64,000 nt of DNA from Alkalitalea saponilacus (GTDB lineage: Bacteria > Bacteroidota > Bacteroidia > Bacteroidales > Marinilabiliaceae). The stretch spans positions 1 to 64,000 of the forward strand of contig NZ_FUYV01000006.1 of NCBI RefSeq assembly GCF_900168165.1, given 5' to 3'. The notes under the pieces were generated by a model. That model had not been told where the DNA came from. It made no database searches and saw only the letters and a list, made by a program, of their open reading frames with translations. Shown here piece by piece: positions 17,396-27,930 of this stretch. Within the stretch, counting starts at the first letter, position 1; the number at the start of each line of letters is the position of its first letter. The position numbers and the translations under genes were made by a program.

Positions 17396-19084
17396 CTATC
17401 TAATAGTGATAGCATTATCAGAGGCATTGTTTACTCTCCTTATTTGTTGATCCGGACGATTGAAATCGTCCTTGCTTATCTTGATACTACCTGAAGAAGC
17501 GCCGGAAACAACTAATCCGGCGTCCCCTGTTTTTTTATTATAGTTGAAATCAGAGATTTCAATATTATTGCTATTGAAGATGATCAGAGCAGGGCCTTCT
17601 TCCTGAATAATTGTTACGTTTTTCAGTTCAATTCCATCAGCATCAACTATGGAAAAACCTTTAGGTGCTTTTAGTATTGCATTTTCCAGAACAATGTTTT
17701 TTAGCTTTAATTCCGGCAGTCCCATAAAGAGTGCAGCATTACCGAATCCACTTGCAACAATGTTCTTAACATAGATGTTTCGGAATAAGGGGGTTTCTTC
17801 GTTTATTGGCATGGCTTCAGCGTGATTGCTTACATCATCGTCCAAAACAGGAGCACGTCCACCATAAAACATATTGAACCGGATGGGCTCGGTTGGAATA
17901 TCAATCATATTGATATTTGATATGTATATGTTTTCTACCACTCCTCCGCGCCCGCGAGTGCTTTTAAAACGAATTCCAATGTTGGTTCCCATAAATGTAC
18001 AATCCGAAACATGAACGTTACGCACTCCTCCCGACATTTCGCTACCAACTACAAAGCCTCCGTGCCCGTGATATACGATGTTATTCTTAACAATGACATT
18101 TTCGGTTGGCATACCCCTGTCACGCCCTTCCTTGTCCCGACCTGACTTGAAGCATATTGCATCATCACCAACATCAAAGTTGTTGTTGTATATCACTACG
18201 TTTTTGCAGGATTCAAGATCCAATCCGTCACCGTTCTGAGAATACCAGGGATTTCGAACTGTTAAATTTCTAATGGTAACATCCTCACACATAAGGGGGT
18301 GGATGTTCCAGGCCGGAGAGTTCTGGAAAGTAAGTCCGTCTAAAAGAACTTTTTTACAATTGATCAGGCTCACCATTACAGGTCTGAGGAAGTCTTTTAT
18401 TTCCACAAACTCTTCGTACGTTTCCAGTTGAGGCAGATTTCCCCTGTTGCTTATAACATAACCTCTTGCAGCCTGTTCCGTTGGAAACCAGTATGATTCA
18501 TTATCCTCCAGTACTCCCCCTGAATTGATGAGATTGCGCCATTGGTTGTTGGTCATTTTAAATCGCTTAACCGGACGCCAGGCCTGTCCGTTTCCATCAA
18601 AAACACCAGATCCGGTAAAGGCGATGTTCTCCAAATCGCGTCCGCTGATGGGCGACTGGCAGCGATATGTCATGATGCCTTCAAAAGCACTCTCAACCAC
18701 AGGGTAAAGATCAAAGTTGTCGCTGAAGCGAACCAAAGCCCCTTCTTTCAGGTGGATATTGATGTTGCTTTTCATTACGATGGGGCCTGTAATCCAGATT
18801 CCTGCAGGAACAATAACTTTCCCTCCCCCTTTGGAAGCCATCATATTGATGGCTTTCTCAAAAATGTGGGTGTTTAGGGTGATTCCATCAGCGATGGCGC
18901 CCAAATCTGCAATGTTTACGCTATTGTTGGGTATTACCGGTTCCTGAACAATGGGCATGTCAAACTCAATATTGTCATATACCCATGAATAATCAGGGCT
19001 TTTGATTGTTCCGGAATTGCATGCCCCCAGTGCGAAAACAAGAGGGAGTGCATAAATCCCGATCTTTTTTATAACATTCATCAT
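17396..19084 (-). CDS. GH28 family polygalacturonase, lipoprotein
   Basis: A 562-residue right-handed beta-helix enzyme predicted to hydrolyse galacturonic-acid linkages in pectin, probably from chain ends. It has a lipoprotein signal (LPLVFALGACNSG). GH28 motifs are complete: NGDGLDL (the NTD-type motif), GDDAICFKSG (the paired catalytic Asps), GHGGFVVGSEMSGG (the catalytic-site His) and IGIRFKSTRGRGG (the RIK-type substrate site). The N-terminal IADLGAIADGITLNTHIFEKAI is the usual family opening. It is the last gene of the operon GH105-CE8-GH43-GH28 and lies 35 bases after GH43. It could be an exo-acting or rhamnogalacturonan-specific member. Confidence 0.92.
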   Translation of the reverse strand: MMNVIKKIGIYALPLVFALGACNSGTIKSPDYSWVYDNIEFDMPIVQEPVIPNNSVNIADLGAIADGITLNTHIFEKAINMMASKGGGKVIVPAGIWITGPIVMKSNINIHLKEGALVRFSDNFDLYPVVESAFEGIMTYRCQSPISGRDLENIAFTGSGVFDGNGQAWRPVKRFKMTNNQWRNLINSGGVLEDNESYWFPTEQAARGYVISNRGNLPQLETYEEFVEIKDFLRPVMVSLINCKKVLLDGLTFQNSPAWNIHPLMCEDVTIRNLTVRNPWYSQNGDGLDLESCKNVVIYNNNFDVGDDAICFKSGRDKEGRDRGMPTENVIVKNNIVYHGHGGFVVGSEMSGGVRNVHVSDCTFMGTNIGIRFKSTRGRGGVVENIYISNINMIDIPTEPIRFNMFYGGRAPVLDDDVSNHAEAMPINEETPLFRNIYVKNIVASGFGNAALFMGLPELKLKNIVLENAILKAPKGFSIVDADGIELKNVTIIQEEGPALIIFNSNNIEISDFNYNKKTGDAGLVVSGASSGSIKISKDDFNRPDQQIRRVNNASDNAITIR

Positions 19085-19119
19085 TTTTGTATATTAAAAT
19101 TTTCTTTTGCTGATTTTTT

Positions 19120-20742
19120 TTATTTGCTGAACCGGAAATAGTCAAAATCTGCAAAGCCAGAATCGTTTGTAGTTTGCTGACGGGTACAGAATACTCCAAC
19201 TTTTGCACCAATCCAGTGCCCTCGGGTTGCTCTGAATTTTGTGTCCATGCTTCTGTATCGGCGACCATTGGTGCTGTAGCTGAATTCAGTCATGAAATCG
19301 GCTCCAACTTTAATTCGCAGATAGACGGTATTGGTGTCAATTTTTTGAGCGAATACTTCCTTCTCTTTTTCTCCGTGTTGTGCACCGTTGTTAATGTTAT
19401 AGACAAGGTAAATTCCATCTTCACGATCTTCCAGAGCAAAAGATGCATAGTTTCTGCCCATTACAATTACTCCGGCGCGCTCTCCCAGTTTGTTCTCGTT
19501 TGGACGGAAAGTCATTTTGGTATCCACAGTAAATGATTCTCCGGGGAATTTTTGAAGCAAAAGATTTGGTACCTGATAATAACTTACTGCGTCTTCGGGT
19601 ATGAGATCTGAAAATAGTCTTAACTGTTGAGTTCCCGGATTTATGAATGCCCAGGTGTTTTTGGGATTTGCATGCCATTGCCATTGCATGCCGAGTTCTA
19701 CGTTGTCAAACTCGTCGCTGTCGGGAGGAGTGACGATTGGGAATGTTCCTCCAACATTAGGTTTGCGATGATGTGAAACAGGCTCGCCAATTCCATCTCC
19801 ATTGTTGTCGATGCCAATGATTGGCCATCCGTCGGTCCATGTCATTGGGTTCAGGTGGGTAATTCGTCCGTATGCGTCTTTACACTGAAAATGAATAAAC
19901 CAGTGTTCACCTGAATCCAGTTGAACCCAACCACCCTGGTGAGGACCATTGATGTTGGTATTTCCCTGATGCATCACGGTTCTTGACTCATATGGACCAT
20001 AGACGTTTTTAGAGCGTAAAACTTCCTGCCAGCCCGGAGTAACGCCTCCTGCCGGAGCAAATATGTAGTAATATCCGTTCCATTTATAGAATTTAGGCCC
20101 CTCAATGGTTTCATGTGCATCATGTCCATCGAAAACAATTTTACCTTCATTTAGTAAATGAGTTCCGCAGGGACTCATTTCAGATACTACCAGGATGCTC
20201 TTGATTCCGGCACGGCTGCCAGCGTAGGCATATACAAGATAGGCACGTCCGTCATCGTCCCAAAGTGGTGAAGGATCTATCAGACCTTTTCCTCCCTGAA
20301 CCAGGTGTGGTTTACTCCATGGACCTGCCGGATCATCAGCTTTTAGCATGTAAATTCCAAAATCGGGATCACCATAATAGATGTAAAATTTGTTGTTGTG
20401 ATAGCGCATACTTGGAGCCCAGACTCCGTTTCCATGTTGTGGTTTTGAATAGTGGTCATAAGGCATTTGACGATCCAGAGCATGCCCGATTAATTCCCAG
20501 TTAACCAGATCTTTTGAATGAAGAATTGGAAGCCCCGGAATGGCATTAAAACTTGATGCTGTCATATAAAAATCATCACCAACACGAATTACATCAGGAT
20601 CGGAGTAGTCGGCGTAAAGTATAGGGTTTTTATATGTCCCATCACCTTGATCTGATACCCAGACATCAGATACGAAGGGGGTTTGGGCGGTTAGTCCGGT
20701 GATTAATATCAGCAAAGCTGATAAAAGTGAAATTTTTCTCAT
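19120..20742 (-). CDS. GH43 family glycoside hydrolase with C-terminal lectin-like domain
   Basis: A 540-residue exported enzyme: signal peptide (LLSALLILITGLTAQ), five-bladed GH43 propeller (about residues 35-330), then a concanavalin-like domain (about 345-540, NPKNTWAFINPGTQQLRLF, GERAGVIVMGRNYASFALE). The three acidic GH43 residues are present: DYSDPDVIRVGDDFYM (base), DPSPLWDDDGRAYLVY (pKa modulator) and TIEGPKFYKWNGYYY (acid). The architecture is that of beta-xylosidase/alpha-arabinofuranosidase type GH43 enzymes. In a pectin operon it would trim arabinose, xylose or galactose side groups; which one cannot be read from sequence. It lies 41 bases after the CE8 gene. Confidence 0.9.
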   Translation of the reverse strand: MRKISLLSALLILITGLTAQTPFVSDVWVSDQGDGTYKNPILYADYSDPDVIRVGDDFYMTASSFNAIPGLPILHSKDLVNWELIGHALDRQMPYDHYSKPQHGNGVWAPSMRYHNNKFYIYYGDPDFGIYMLKADDPAGPWSKPHLVQGGKGLIDPSPLWDDDGRAYLVYAYAGSRAGIKSILVVSEMSPCGTHLLNEGKIVFDGHDAHETIEGPKFYKWNGYYYIFAPAGGVTPGWQEVLRSKNVYGPYESRTVMHQGNTNINGPHQGGWVQLDSGEHWFIHFQCKDAYGRITHLNPMTWTDGWPIIGIDNNGDGIGEPVSHHRKPNVGGTFPIVTPPDSDEFDNVELGMQWQWHANPKNTWAFINPGTQQLRLFSDLIPEDAVSYYQVPNLLLQKFPGESFTVDTKMTFRPNENKLGERAGVIVMGRNYASFALEDREDGIYLVYNINNGAQHGEKEKEVFAQKIDTNTVYLRIKVGADFMTEFSYSTNGRRYRSMDTKFRATRGHWIGAKVGVFCTRQQTTNDSGFADFDYFRFSK

Positions 20743-20783
20743 TTTAAACTGATTTATATGTTAATTATAATTTAATGCGATTA

Positions 20784-21776
20784 TTATTGATTTGTATTCG
20801 TGATTCTATCCAGAGGATTCCAGTTATCGTCTCCTCCAAGAACGTTTTCGATGGTGTATTTGGCTACTTGCTCACTGGTGAGTTGGTGCGACCATGATAC
20901 CCTGTTTTCCGCAGATGCTCCGGGACCAAAGGAATTATATTCAGCATAAAAAGCAGTTTCTTCCGCGTGAGGTTTATTCCAGTTGTGCCATCCTGCCGGA
21001 TGCACAACTTCACTCATGTAGCAGTTAATAAACACTGTTTGAGCATGATCTCGCCACGGACGTCCAAGATAGAATGAGTGCTCAGGAGCACTGCCTGTAA
21101 TGGAGCAATTGTTGAATACAAATCCATGACTTGTATCTTCATTGGTTGAAGCAGCAGTAATATATCCCCGTTTTTTGGGAAATATTATGCAGTTTTCAAA
21201 CCAGGCAGTTGACCATCCGAAAATAAAATCCACGGTTCCTTCTATGTAGCAATTTTTATAAAATTGCCTGCTGCCCGATGTGTGCGGGTAGAGTGTGTCC
21301 TGATGTCCCAGAAAGTTACAATTTTCGAATACAATTCTGTCGCCACTGACTCTCACTGCTACTGCTTGTCCAACAGGGCCGGCAGAGTTTTCAAATGTGA
21401 TGTTTCTGGCAGTAAAATTATTGCCAAATATGAAAAATCCTGAAGATCCTGTAGTGCCCATCTCTTCGCCAAAGCGGTTTAGTTTTGAAGCATAATCATC
21501 GTAGATGATGATGGTTGAGTCTTTGGATTCGCCTATGAATGTTACGTTGTTTTTGGATGCTGGTAATATTAACTTCTCCTTATAAACACCATTTTTTAAA
21601 AAGATTACTGTTTCATTATTGCGAAAGTCCGGCACATTATTTATGGCCTCCTGCACGGTGATAAAATCACCGGTGCCATCACTGGCCACAACAAAGGCAT
21701 ATTCTCCACTGTCGGCCAATGCTGTATATTTCACCAGGGAAATCAGTATTATTAATATAATCAGTGTCCGGTTCAT
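20784..21776 (-). CDS. pectinesterase (CE8)
   Basis: A 330-residue exported pectin methylesterase that removes methyl groups from homogalacturonan, opening it to lyases and polygalacturonases. Signal peptide (LIILIILISLVKYTALA), then the parallel beta-helix with the family motifs: FVVASDGTGDFITVQEAIN, GQAVAVRVSGD, GHQDTLYPH (catalytic Asp), YIEGTVDFIFG (catalytic Asp) and FYLGRPWRD (substrate Arg). All active-site residues are present. Its ATG overlaps the stop codon of the GH105 gene by one base (TAATG), so translation is probably coupled. Confidence 0.95.
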   Translation of the reverse strand: MNRTLIILIILISLVKYTALADSGEYAFVVASDGTGDFITVQEAINNVPDFRNNETVIFLKNGVYKEKLILPASKNNVTFIGESKDSTIIIYDDYASKLNRFGEEMGTTGSSGFFIFGNNFTARNITFENSAGPVGQAVAVRVSGDRIVFENCNFLGHQDTLYPHTSGSRQFYKNCYIEGTVDFIFGWSTAWFENCIIFPKKRGYITAASTNEDTSHGFVFNNCSITGSAPEHSFYLGRPWRDHAQTVFINCYMSEVVHPAGWHNWNKPHAEETAFYAEYNSFGPGASAENRVSWSHQLTSEQVAKYTIENVLGGDDNWNPLDRITNTNQ

Positions 21777-22969
21777 TATTTTTGGTTAATGTAAGTCATC
21801 TCAATTGAAGCCAGAATAAACGGACCAACCCCTTTTGGGTCATTGTCACGTATGGGTTCTGAAATATAGTATTCAAACGAACCGTCTCTGAATGGATTTC
21901 CTCCCAGTCCTGCTACTTCGCAGCATGACTCCAGACTGATTGTACCGTCTTCGTCTTCACGAATAAGATTGTCCAGAATGCCCTGGTAACCTCTTTTTGC
22001 ATATTCCAGATAGTGTGAGTCCAGATATCCCAATCGTACACTTTTTAGTAAGAAGTATGTAAGCATTGCTGATGCTGTTGCCTCTTCGTAGTTGCCTTCC
22101 CGGTCAGGTTGATTAGGTACCTGAGACCATAGACCGGTTTCGGGATTTTGATATTGTACAACGCCTTCAGCGAGTCTGTTTACAAGGCGGATTAAGTTTT
22201 GTCTGCCTGTGTGATCTTTAGGAAACCATGCTGTGGCATCCACTATTCCCATAGCATACCAGCCTAATGCACGTCCCCAGAAACCGGGGGACAGCCCTGT
22301 TTCAGGATCAGCCCATCGTTGTTCACGACGCTCGTCCCATGCATGGTAATAAAGTCCTACAGCAGGGTCGTACATGTTTTTATCCACCAGATAGAACTGA
22401 TGAGCTACATCAGCAAAAAGTTCCGGCTCGTTAAAAGTATGTGCATATTGAGCGAGGAAAGGTGCGCCCATATACAATCCATCCAGCCACATTTGATGTG
22501 GATACACTTTTTTGTGCCAAAAGCCACCTTCCGAAGTTCTTGGGTGATGACGCATCTGTTCCCTTAATAATTCTATGGCATCGAGGAGTTTTTGATCACC
22601 GGTTAACTGATAAAGTTCAATCATGAACTTCCCGGGATTAATGCGGTCAATGTTGTAATCAGTTAATTTATAGGTAAGGATTTCGCCTCCCGGGGAGATG
22701 AATTTGTCTGCAAAACCCTGTATATATTCCAGATATTGTTCATCTCCGGTTTCTTTGTAGAGTTCCATCAGAGCTGTCATCATAAGCCCGTGTGTATATT
22801 CCCACTTCGGGGTTTGTCTGAAATCAATCATCCAGCCTTCCGGATTGCGCTTCATATCGGATTGCGCCATTTTTTCGGCCCAATACAATTCATTAGTGCT
22901 GGAATTGCTGCAGGATGTTCCCAGCATGAAAACCAAAATTGCCGAAATTATTAAAGATGTTTTTTTCAT
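21776..22969 (-). CDS. GH105 unsaturated rhamnogalacturonyl/glucuronyl hydrolase
   Basis: A 397-residue (alpha/alpha)6-barrel enzyme that removes the unsaturated uronic acid left at the non-reducing end by pectate lyases. It carries a lipoprotein-type signal (AILVFMLGTSCSNS). Features like those of YteR/RhiN are visible: WEYTHGLMMTALMELY, NIDRINPGKFMIELY (first catalytic-site Asp), QMWLDGLYMGAPF (second Asp), FWGRALGWYAMGIVDA and EATASAMLTYFLLK. It is the promoter-proximal gene of the minus-strand operon and is transcribed divergently from the hybrid sensor at 23518. Confidence 0.93.
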   Translation of the reverse strand: MKKTSLIISAILVFMLGTSCSNSSTNELYWAEKMAQSDMKRNPEGWMIDFRQTPKWEYTHGLMMTALMELYKETGDEQYLEYIQGFADKFISPGGEILTYKLTDYNIDRINPGKFMIELYQLTGDQKLLDAIELLREQMRHHPRTSEGGFWHKKVYPHQMWLDGLYMGAPFLAQYAHTFNEPELFADVAHQFYLVDKNMYDPAVGLYYHAWDERREQRWADPETGLSPGFWGRALGWYAMGIVDATAWFPKDHTGRQNLIRLVNRLAEGVVQYQNPETGLWSQVPNQPDREGNYEEATASAMLTYFLLKSVRLGYLDSHYLEYAKRGYQGILDNLIREDEDGTISLESCCEVAGLGGNPFRDGSFEYYISEPIRDNDPKGVGPFILASIEMTYINQK

Positions 22970-23517
22970 AAAGTATTTAATTTATTATTCGCTATTTCTT
23001 TATTAACATTCGATTACGTGACATTAGAGCAAAACTGATACCTTTTGTTTTTTTATAATTTAATGTAATTGCAAGTTAATTTTAAAAAATAGTTTTAATA
23101 GGTTAAAAATCAACCGAAATTGTATTCTGAATTGTTGTTAAAGCAATTATCCGTGTCAACAGAAGCCAATATAGAATCTCTGATCTCTCTGGGAAGCGAA
23201 TATCCTGGTTTTTAAATTTGCAGATGTGTAAAATTTAACAATTATTCCGTAATGGGTGTAAAAATCTAAAAATTGCTGCTTCTGGCTTGAAATATGTATA
23301 TGAAATTCTGATTCCGTGGTGAATACCTATCAGATGCTGTTTTTAGATGCTCAGCAGTTAGTGCGTTTTGTGTAAATACCGGTTTTTTAGGGGTGAAAAA
23401 TTGGTTTTTGGTGCGTACAGATGGATTAATAACTAATTTTATCCGTTAGATGTTAATGTAGGTATAGTTGGTTATTTTTAGCTATTTAGGCAAGTTGAAT
23501 ACGTTAATGATTTTGAA
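22970..23517. other. divergent intergenic region of the pectin locus
   Basis: This 548-base AT-rich gap separates the GH105 operon (minus) and the hybrid two-component regulator (plus). It must contain two outward promoters and probably operator sites for the regulator. I could not identify a full TTG-N20-TAnnTTTG match on either strand or a convincing direct repeat. No gene is visible. Confidence 0.5.
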
Positions 23518-26500
23518 ATGCTGATGATCAGAAAAATATTAATGCTGATTGCTGTAATGCCTGTGGTGCTGTTTTCGCAAGTGTCTGAAAATTATACATG
23601 GACACGGTATACCACTGAAGATGGTTTGTCGCAAAATACTGTGATGAGTATTCATCAGGATAAGAAGGGATACATGTGGTATGCAACATGGGACGGATTG
23701 AGCCGGTTTGATGGTTACAATTTCACCACTTATAAAGTGCGGCCAGGTGATAATGTTTTCCTTACAAGCAGTAGAATTGATCGTTTGCTGGAAGATAAGT
23801 ACGGCTATATCTGGCTTTGGGCCTACGGGAAAAATGTAAGTTGGTTTGATCCCTCAACAGAGGAGTTTCAAAATGTTCCTGACTACTTCCGGGATGTTAC
23901 CCAGGTGAGGGAAATAGTCACCTTGCACAATGGAGTTACCTGGTTAATTACAGAAGAAGAAGGAGGTGCAAGAATTATTACTGATCCCGTTACCAAAGAG
24001 TTTCGATCGAACGAATACTCAAAAAACTCAGGTTTGCTCCAAAGCAATAAGATAAGAAAAGTCTTTGCTGACTCAAATGGAAATGAATGGATTCTCACGG
24101 ATAATGGGATATCAGTAATAAACAATGGTGGTGAAGATCTTTCAAGCTATTTTCATCATTCAGTCTATACAGGAAGCAATAATTTTAATATTTTTTATAC
24201 GGCCAGTGAATTTGATGATGAGATCTGGTTTGGGGCAAATAGTGGTAAGGTCTGGAGATATGTGAAAAATGGCAGCAGGTTTATTTCCCTGCAGGTTCCC
24301 TCCGTTTCAGGTATTGTATCAATACATACAATAAGCGATCATGAATATTTTTTGGCTACTGCAAGTGATGGGCTTTTTATCCACAATACATTAACCGGCA
24401 ATTTTGCACATTATAACGGGCATTTAATTTCAGGAAATCAGGAAGAGATAATTTTCGACACATATCAGGATTCTTTTGGCGATATATGGATTCAACAGAG
24501 CAGTAATAGTGTAATTCAATACAATGTTGAAAATTCAGAAGTCGTAAGCCATACAGTAGGCAGTGTTACCAGAGATGGAATCGGAGGACCTGATTTTATG
24601 ATTCATGAAGACGTTAATGGAACGTTGTGGATTCATCCTCAAGGAGGAGGCGTTTATTATTATGACCGGATTCAAAACAAGTTGCAACCCTTCTTTTCAC
24701 AAGAGTCGTCTATGCTGACATTTTCAGATCGTTTACATTCCATGTACTCAGATCGTCAGGGAAATTTATGGATGAGCACAAGAGCCAGAGGATTGGAGAA
24801 GTTTGTATTTCATTCAAGTCAGTTTCAAATACTTGAAGTCAATACAAAACCGCAGTTTATTAGTGATAACGATGTACGTGCAATTCTCGAAGATTCAAGA
24901 GGTTATATGTGGGTGTCTACAAAAGCTGGCAAAGTTGCATTGTTCAATTCTGAAAGTGATTTAATCGGTTATTTGGGGCCGGATGGAAAATTGCATGCTG
25001 ACATAGTTTTTTCTAATGCCAACGTATATACTATCCTGGAGGATCGACATGGCAATATTTGGTTAGGAACTAAGGGTAAAGGACTTGTAAAAGCCCATGT
25101 TAGCCAGCAGGGAGCAGGAATTTCATATGATCTTGTTCATTTCAGGAATGATCCGGGCAACATTAATAGTTTAAGTCATGACGATATATATCATATCCAT
25201 GAAGATGAAAAAGGGCGTATATGGCTGGCAACTTATGGGGGAGGTATTAATTTATTGAACTATACTGGAGATGGAGGTTATGAATTCATAAATTCAAACA
25301 ACTCATTCAACAATTATCCGATTACCAAATGCTATAGTGTACGTTACATAACAACCTGTAATAACGCAAAAGTATGGGTGGGAACGACGAACGGACTGGT
25401 AGTGTTTGATAATCCTGATAATGCAATGGATGATATTAATTTCCGGCATTTCACCTATATGCCGGGAGACTCTTTATGTTTAAGTAATAACGATGTTCAT
25501 AATATTTTAATAACTTCTAAAGGAGAGGTCTTTCTTGCGACATTTGGAGGTGGCCTTAACGAATTGATTGATCCCGTAAATCGATCGGACTTTCGCTTTA
25601 AGTCTTATACCAAAGAGTCCGGTCTTCAGACAGATGTTCTGTTGTCTGCTGTTGAGGATCCTAACGGTCGGATTTGGATTGCCACGGAAAATGGTATCAG
25701 TCAGTTTGATCGCGAAACCAAGGATTTTCGAAATTTTAATAAAACTGATTTTTCACGAGCACTAAGTTTTTCTGAAGGGTCAGCACAATTAGCGTCAAAC
25801 GGACAAATATGGTTTGGAACAAATAATGGGGTGCTGAGGTTTCATCCTGATTCAATTTCGCGCAGCAATTTTGTCCCGCCAATAGTGCTTACCGAATTCC
25901 GCGTATTAAACAAACGGATTAGTCCAGGCAAAGGTGAGGTATTAAAAAAACACATAGATGCAACTCATGAGATTAAGTTGCGGCACAATCAGAATATCAT
26001 ATCTTTTGGTTTTGCAGCACTTGATATGAAATATCCTGAAGCTGTAAAATATGCAGCTATGCTTGAAGGATTCGAGAATGAATGGGTCTTTTTGGATAAA
26101 CAAAGGCTGGTAAATTATACCAATTTGCCATCTGGAGATTACAAGTTGCGGGTGCGATCCACCAATAGTGACGGCATTTGGGTTGACAATGAAAAATCTG
26201 TGTCAATTTTTATATCGCCATCCTTTTGGGTTACGACATGGGCCTATTTAACATATTTTACCCTGTTTTTTATTATCGCCGGGCTGTCCGTTTACGTGTT
26301 GTTTACGATATACAGATTGCGCCATCGAATTACGATGGAGCAGCAAGTGTCTGAAATGAAACTTGATTTTTTTACTAATATTTCTCATGAGCTTCGGACA
26401 CCATTAACATTGATTTCTGGTCCGCTTGAGCAAATTTTGAATGATCCATCTGTAAAGGATAAACACAAGGAATCCTTACAGGTTGTTGAACGCAATAGTT

Positions 26501-27930
26501 CTCGTATGTTGCGGCTAATCAATCAGATTCTTGATTTCGTTAAAATCAGTCATAATAAAATGAAAATGACTGTAGAGATGATTCCTGCAGGAGAATTTGT
26601 CAACCGCGTAATGGACAATTTCCGCCTAATGGCCATAGATCATCAAATTGAGTTTACATTGAACGATCAATCCGGAGGTGATTATATATGGGCTGATGCC
26701 GATAAATTTGAGAAGATAATCTTTAATCTTTTATCCAATGCTTTCAAATATATTTCCGGAGGGAAATATATTAAAGTGAGAATTGAAAGTGATGTGGAAC
26801 GTATGAGGATTTACGTCATTGATAATGGTGCCGGAATCGTCGAAAACAAAAAAAGCTCACTTTTCAACCGCTTTGAAAGCTCACTTGTAAAAGGCTTTAG
26901 CCGTGTGCCCAGCACAGGCATAGGGTTGTCTATCGTGAAGGAGTTGGTGGAACTGCATAAAGGGCAAATTCAGGTTGAGAATACAGAAAGTCGTGGTACA
27001 ACCTTTATTCTTAGTTTGAAAAAGGGATTATCACATTTTGGCGAAGATGTTGAAATATTAGATGAAACCGATGGAACCGAAACGGCCTTAGAGCAAGGTT
27101 TATACTCAGAGAAGGAGGCAACTGAAGGGATGACGTTGGACGAAAATAATGCCCTTCCTTATTTATTGCTGGTTGAGGATAATATTGAAGTACGCAAATT
27201 TATCCTCAGTATTTTGAAGCATGATTATAATGTGATAGAAGCAGGTGACGGCGAAGAGGGCTTTGAAAAGGCTCAGAAATACCAGCCGGATATAATTATA
27301 AGTGATTTAATGATGCCTGTCAAGGATGGCATGGAGCTGTTACGCGATATACGTGATAATATTAATACATCTCACATTCCATTTATCATGTTAACAGCAA
27401 AAACAAACGAAGAGAGCCAATTGGAAGGTTTAAGTAGGGGTGCAGATGATTATATAACAAAACCTTTTAGTCCTGCATATCTTCAGTCACGTGTAATAAA
27501 TCTACTGGATCAAAGACGAAAATTGCAATTGCTTTATCAGGGGAAATCTACAGTAGCTAAATCAGATCTTGAGCCTGATATGCCAGAGGTTACTTCTCTG
27601 GATGAAAAATTTCTTTCAGGCTTAAAGGCACTTATGGAGGAAAATATGGAGAATAGCGATCTGGTGGTGGAGGATTTGGTAGGAGAAATGGCCCTAAGTC
27701 GTTCTGTGTTTTTTAAAAAACTAAAGGCGCTTACCGGATTGGCTCCAATTGAGTACATTAAAGAGATGCGATTAAAGCGGGCAGCACAATTGATATCCAT
27801 TGGGCAACATAATATGACTCAGATTGCTTTTATGGTTGGAATGAATGATTCCCGGTATTTTAGCAAGTGCTTTAAACAAAAATATGGTATGACTCCTTCG
27901 GAGTACAAGGTGCGCATGTCAAATCAATAA
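23518..27930 (+). CDS. hybrid two-component system sensor/regulator (HTCS)
   Basis: A 1470-residue one-protein signalling system, predicted to bind pectic oligosaccharides in the periplasm and activate the surrounding genes. Domains in order: signal (ILMLIAVMPVVLFSQ); two seven-bladed propellers of Reg_prop repeats (about 25-780; recurring GNIWLGT-type motifs); Y_Y_Y domain (about 800-900, LRVRSTNSDGIW); one membrane helix (about 905-930); HisKA with NISHELRTPL and phosphoacceptor His957; HATPase with NLLSNAFKYIS, DNGAGI and GIGLSIVKEL; receiver (about 1215-1330) with Asp1263 in SDLMMP; and an AraC-type DNA-binding domain (about 1375-1468, IAFMVGMNDSRYFSKCFKQKYGMTPSEY). All catalytic motifs are intact. 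It lies between the two halves of the locus. Confidence 0.96.
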   Translation: MLMIRKILMLIAVMPVVLFSQVSENYTWTRYTTEDGLSQNTVMSIHQDKKGYMWYATWDGLSRFDGYNFTTYKVRPGDNVFLTSSRIDRLLEDKYGYIWLWAYGKNVSWFDPSTEEFQNVPDYFRDVTQVREIVTLHNGVTWLITEEEGGARIITDPVTKEFRSNEYSKNSGLLQSNKIRKVFADSNGNEWILTDNGISVINNGGEDLSSYFHHSVYTGSNNFNIFYTASEFDDEIWFGANSGKVWRYVKNGSRFISLQVPSVSGIVSIHTISDHEYFLATASDGLFIHNTLTGNFAHYNGHLISGNQEEIIFDTYQDSFGDIWIQQSSNSVIQYNVENSEVVSHTVGSVTRDGIGGPDFMIHEDVNGTLWIHPQGGGVYYYDRIQNKLQPFFSQESSMLTFSDRLHSMYSDRQGNLWMSTRARGLEKFVFHSSQFQILEVNTKPQFISDNDVRAILEDSRGYMWVSTKAGKVALFNSESDLIGYLGPDGKLHADIVFSNANVYTILEDRHGNIWLGTKGKGLVKAHVSQQGAGISYDLVHFRNDPGNINSLSHDDIYHIHEDEKGRIWLATYGGGINLLNYTGDGGYEFINSNNSFNNYPITKCYSVRYITTCNNAKVWVGTTNGLVVFDNPDNAMDDINFRHFTYMPGDSLCLSNNDVHNILITSKGEVFLATFGGGLNELIDPVNRSDFRFKSYTKESGLQTDVLLSAVEDPNGRIWIATENGISQFDRETKDFRNFNKTDFSRALSFSEGSAQLASNGQIWFGTNNGVLRFHPDSISRSNFVPPIVLTEFRVLNKRISPGKGEVLKKHIDATHEIKLRHNQNIISFGFAALDMKYPEAVKYAAMLEGFENEWVFLDKQRLVNYTNLPSGDYKLRVRSTNSDGIWVDNEKSVSIFISPSFWVTTWAYLTYFTLFFIIAGLSVYVLFTIYRLRHRITMEQQVSEMKLDFFTNISHELRTPLTLISGPLEQILNDPSVKDKHKESLQVVERNSSRMLRLINQILDFVKISHNKMKMTVEMIPAGEFVNRVMDNFRLMAIDHQIEFTLNDQSGGDYIWADADKFEKIIFNLLSNAFKYISGGKYIKVRIESDVERMRIYVIDNGAGIVENKKSSLFNRFESSLVKGFSRVPSTGIGLSIVKELVELHKGQIQVENTESRGTTFILSLKKGLSHFGEDVEILDETDGTETALEQGLYSEKEATEGMTLDENNALPYLLLVEDNIEVRKFILSILKHDYNVIEAGDGEEGFEKAQKYQPDIIISDLMMPVKDGMELLRDIRDNINTSHIPFIMLTAKTNEESQLEGLSRGADDYITKPFSPAYLQSRVINLLDQRRKLQLLYQGKSTVAKSDLEPDMPEVTSLDEKFLSGLKALMEENMENSDLVVEDLVGEMALSRSVFFKKLKALTGLAPIEYIKEMRLKRAAQLISIGQHNMTQIAFMVGMNDSRYFSKCFKQKYGMTPSEYKVRMSNQ

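Noticed and set aside
24600-27930. Recurrent repeats in the hybrid regulator as a possible CRISPR-like or tandem DNA repeat
   Set aside because: They are degenerate protein-level propeller repeats (D.GNIW.GT), not nucleotide repeats.
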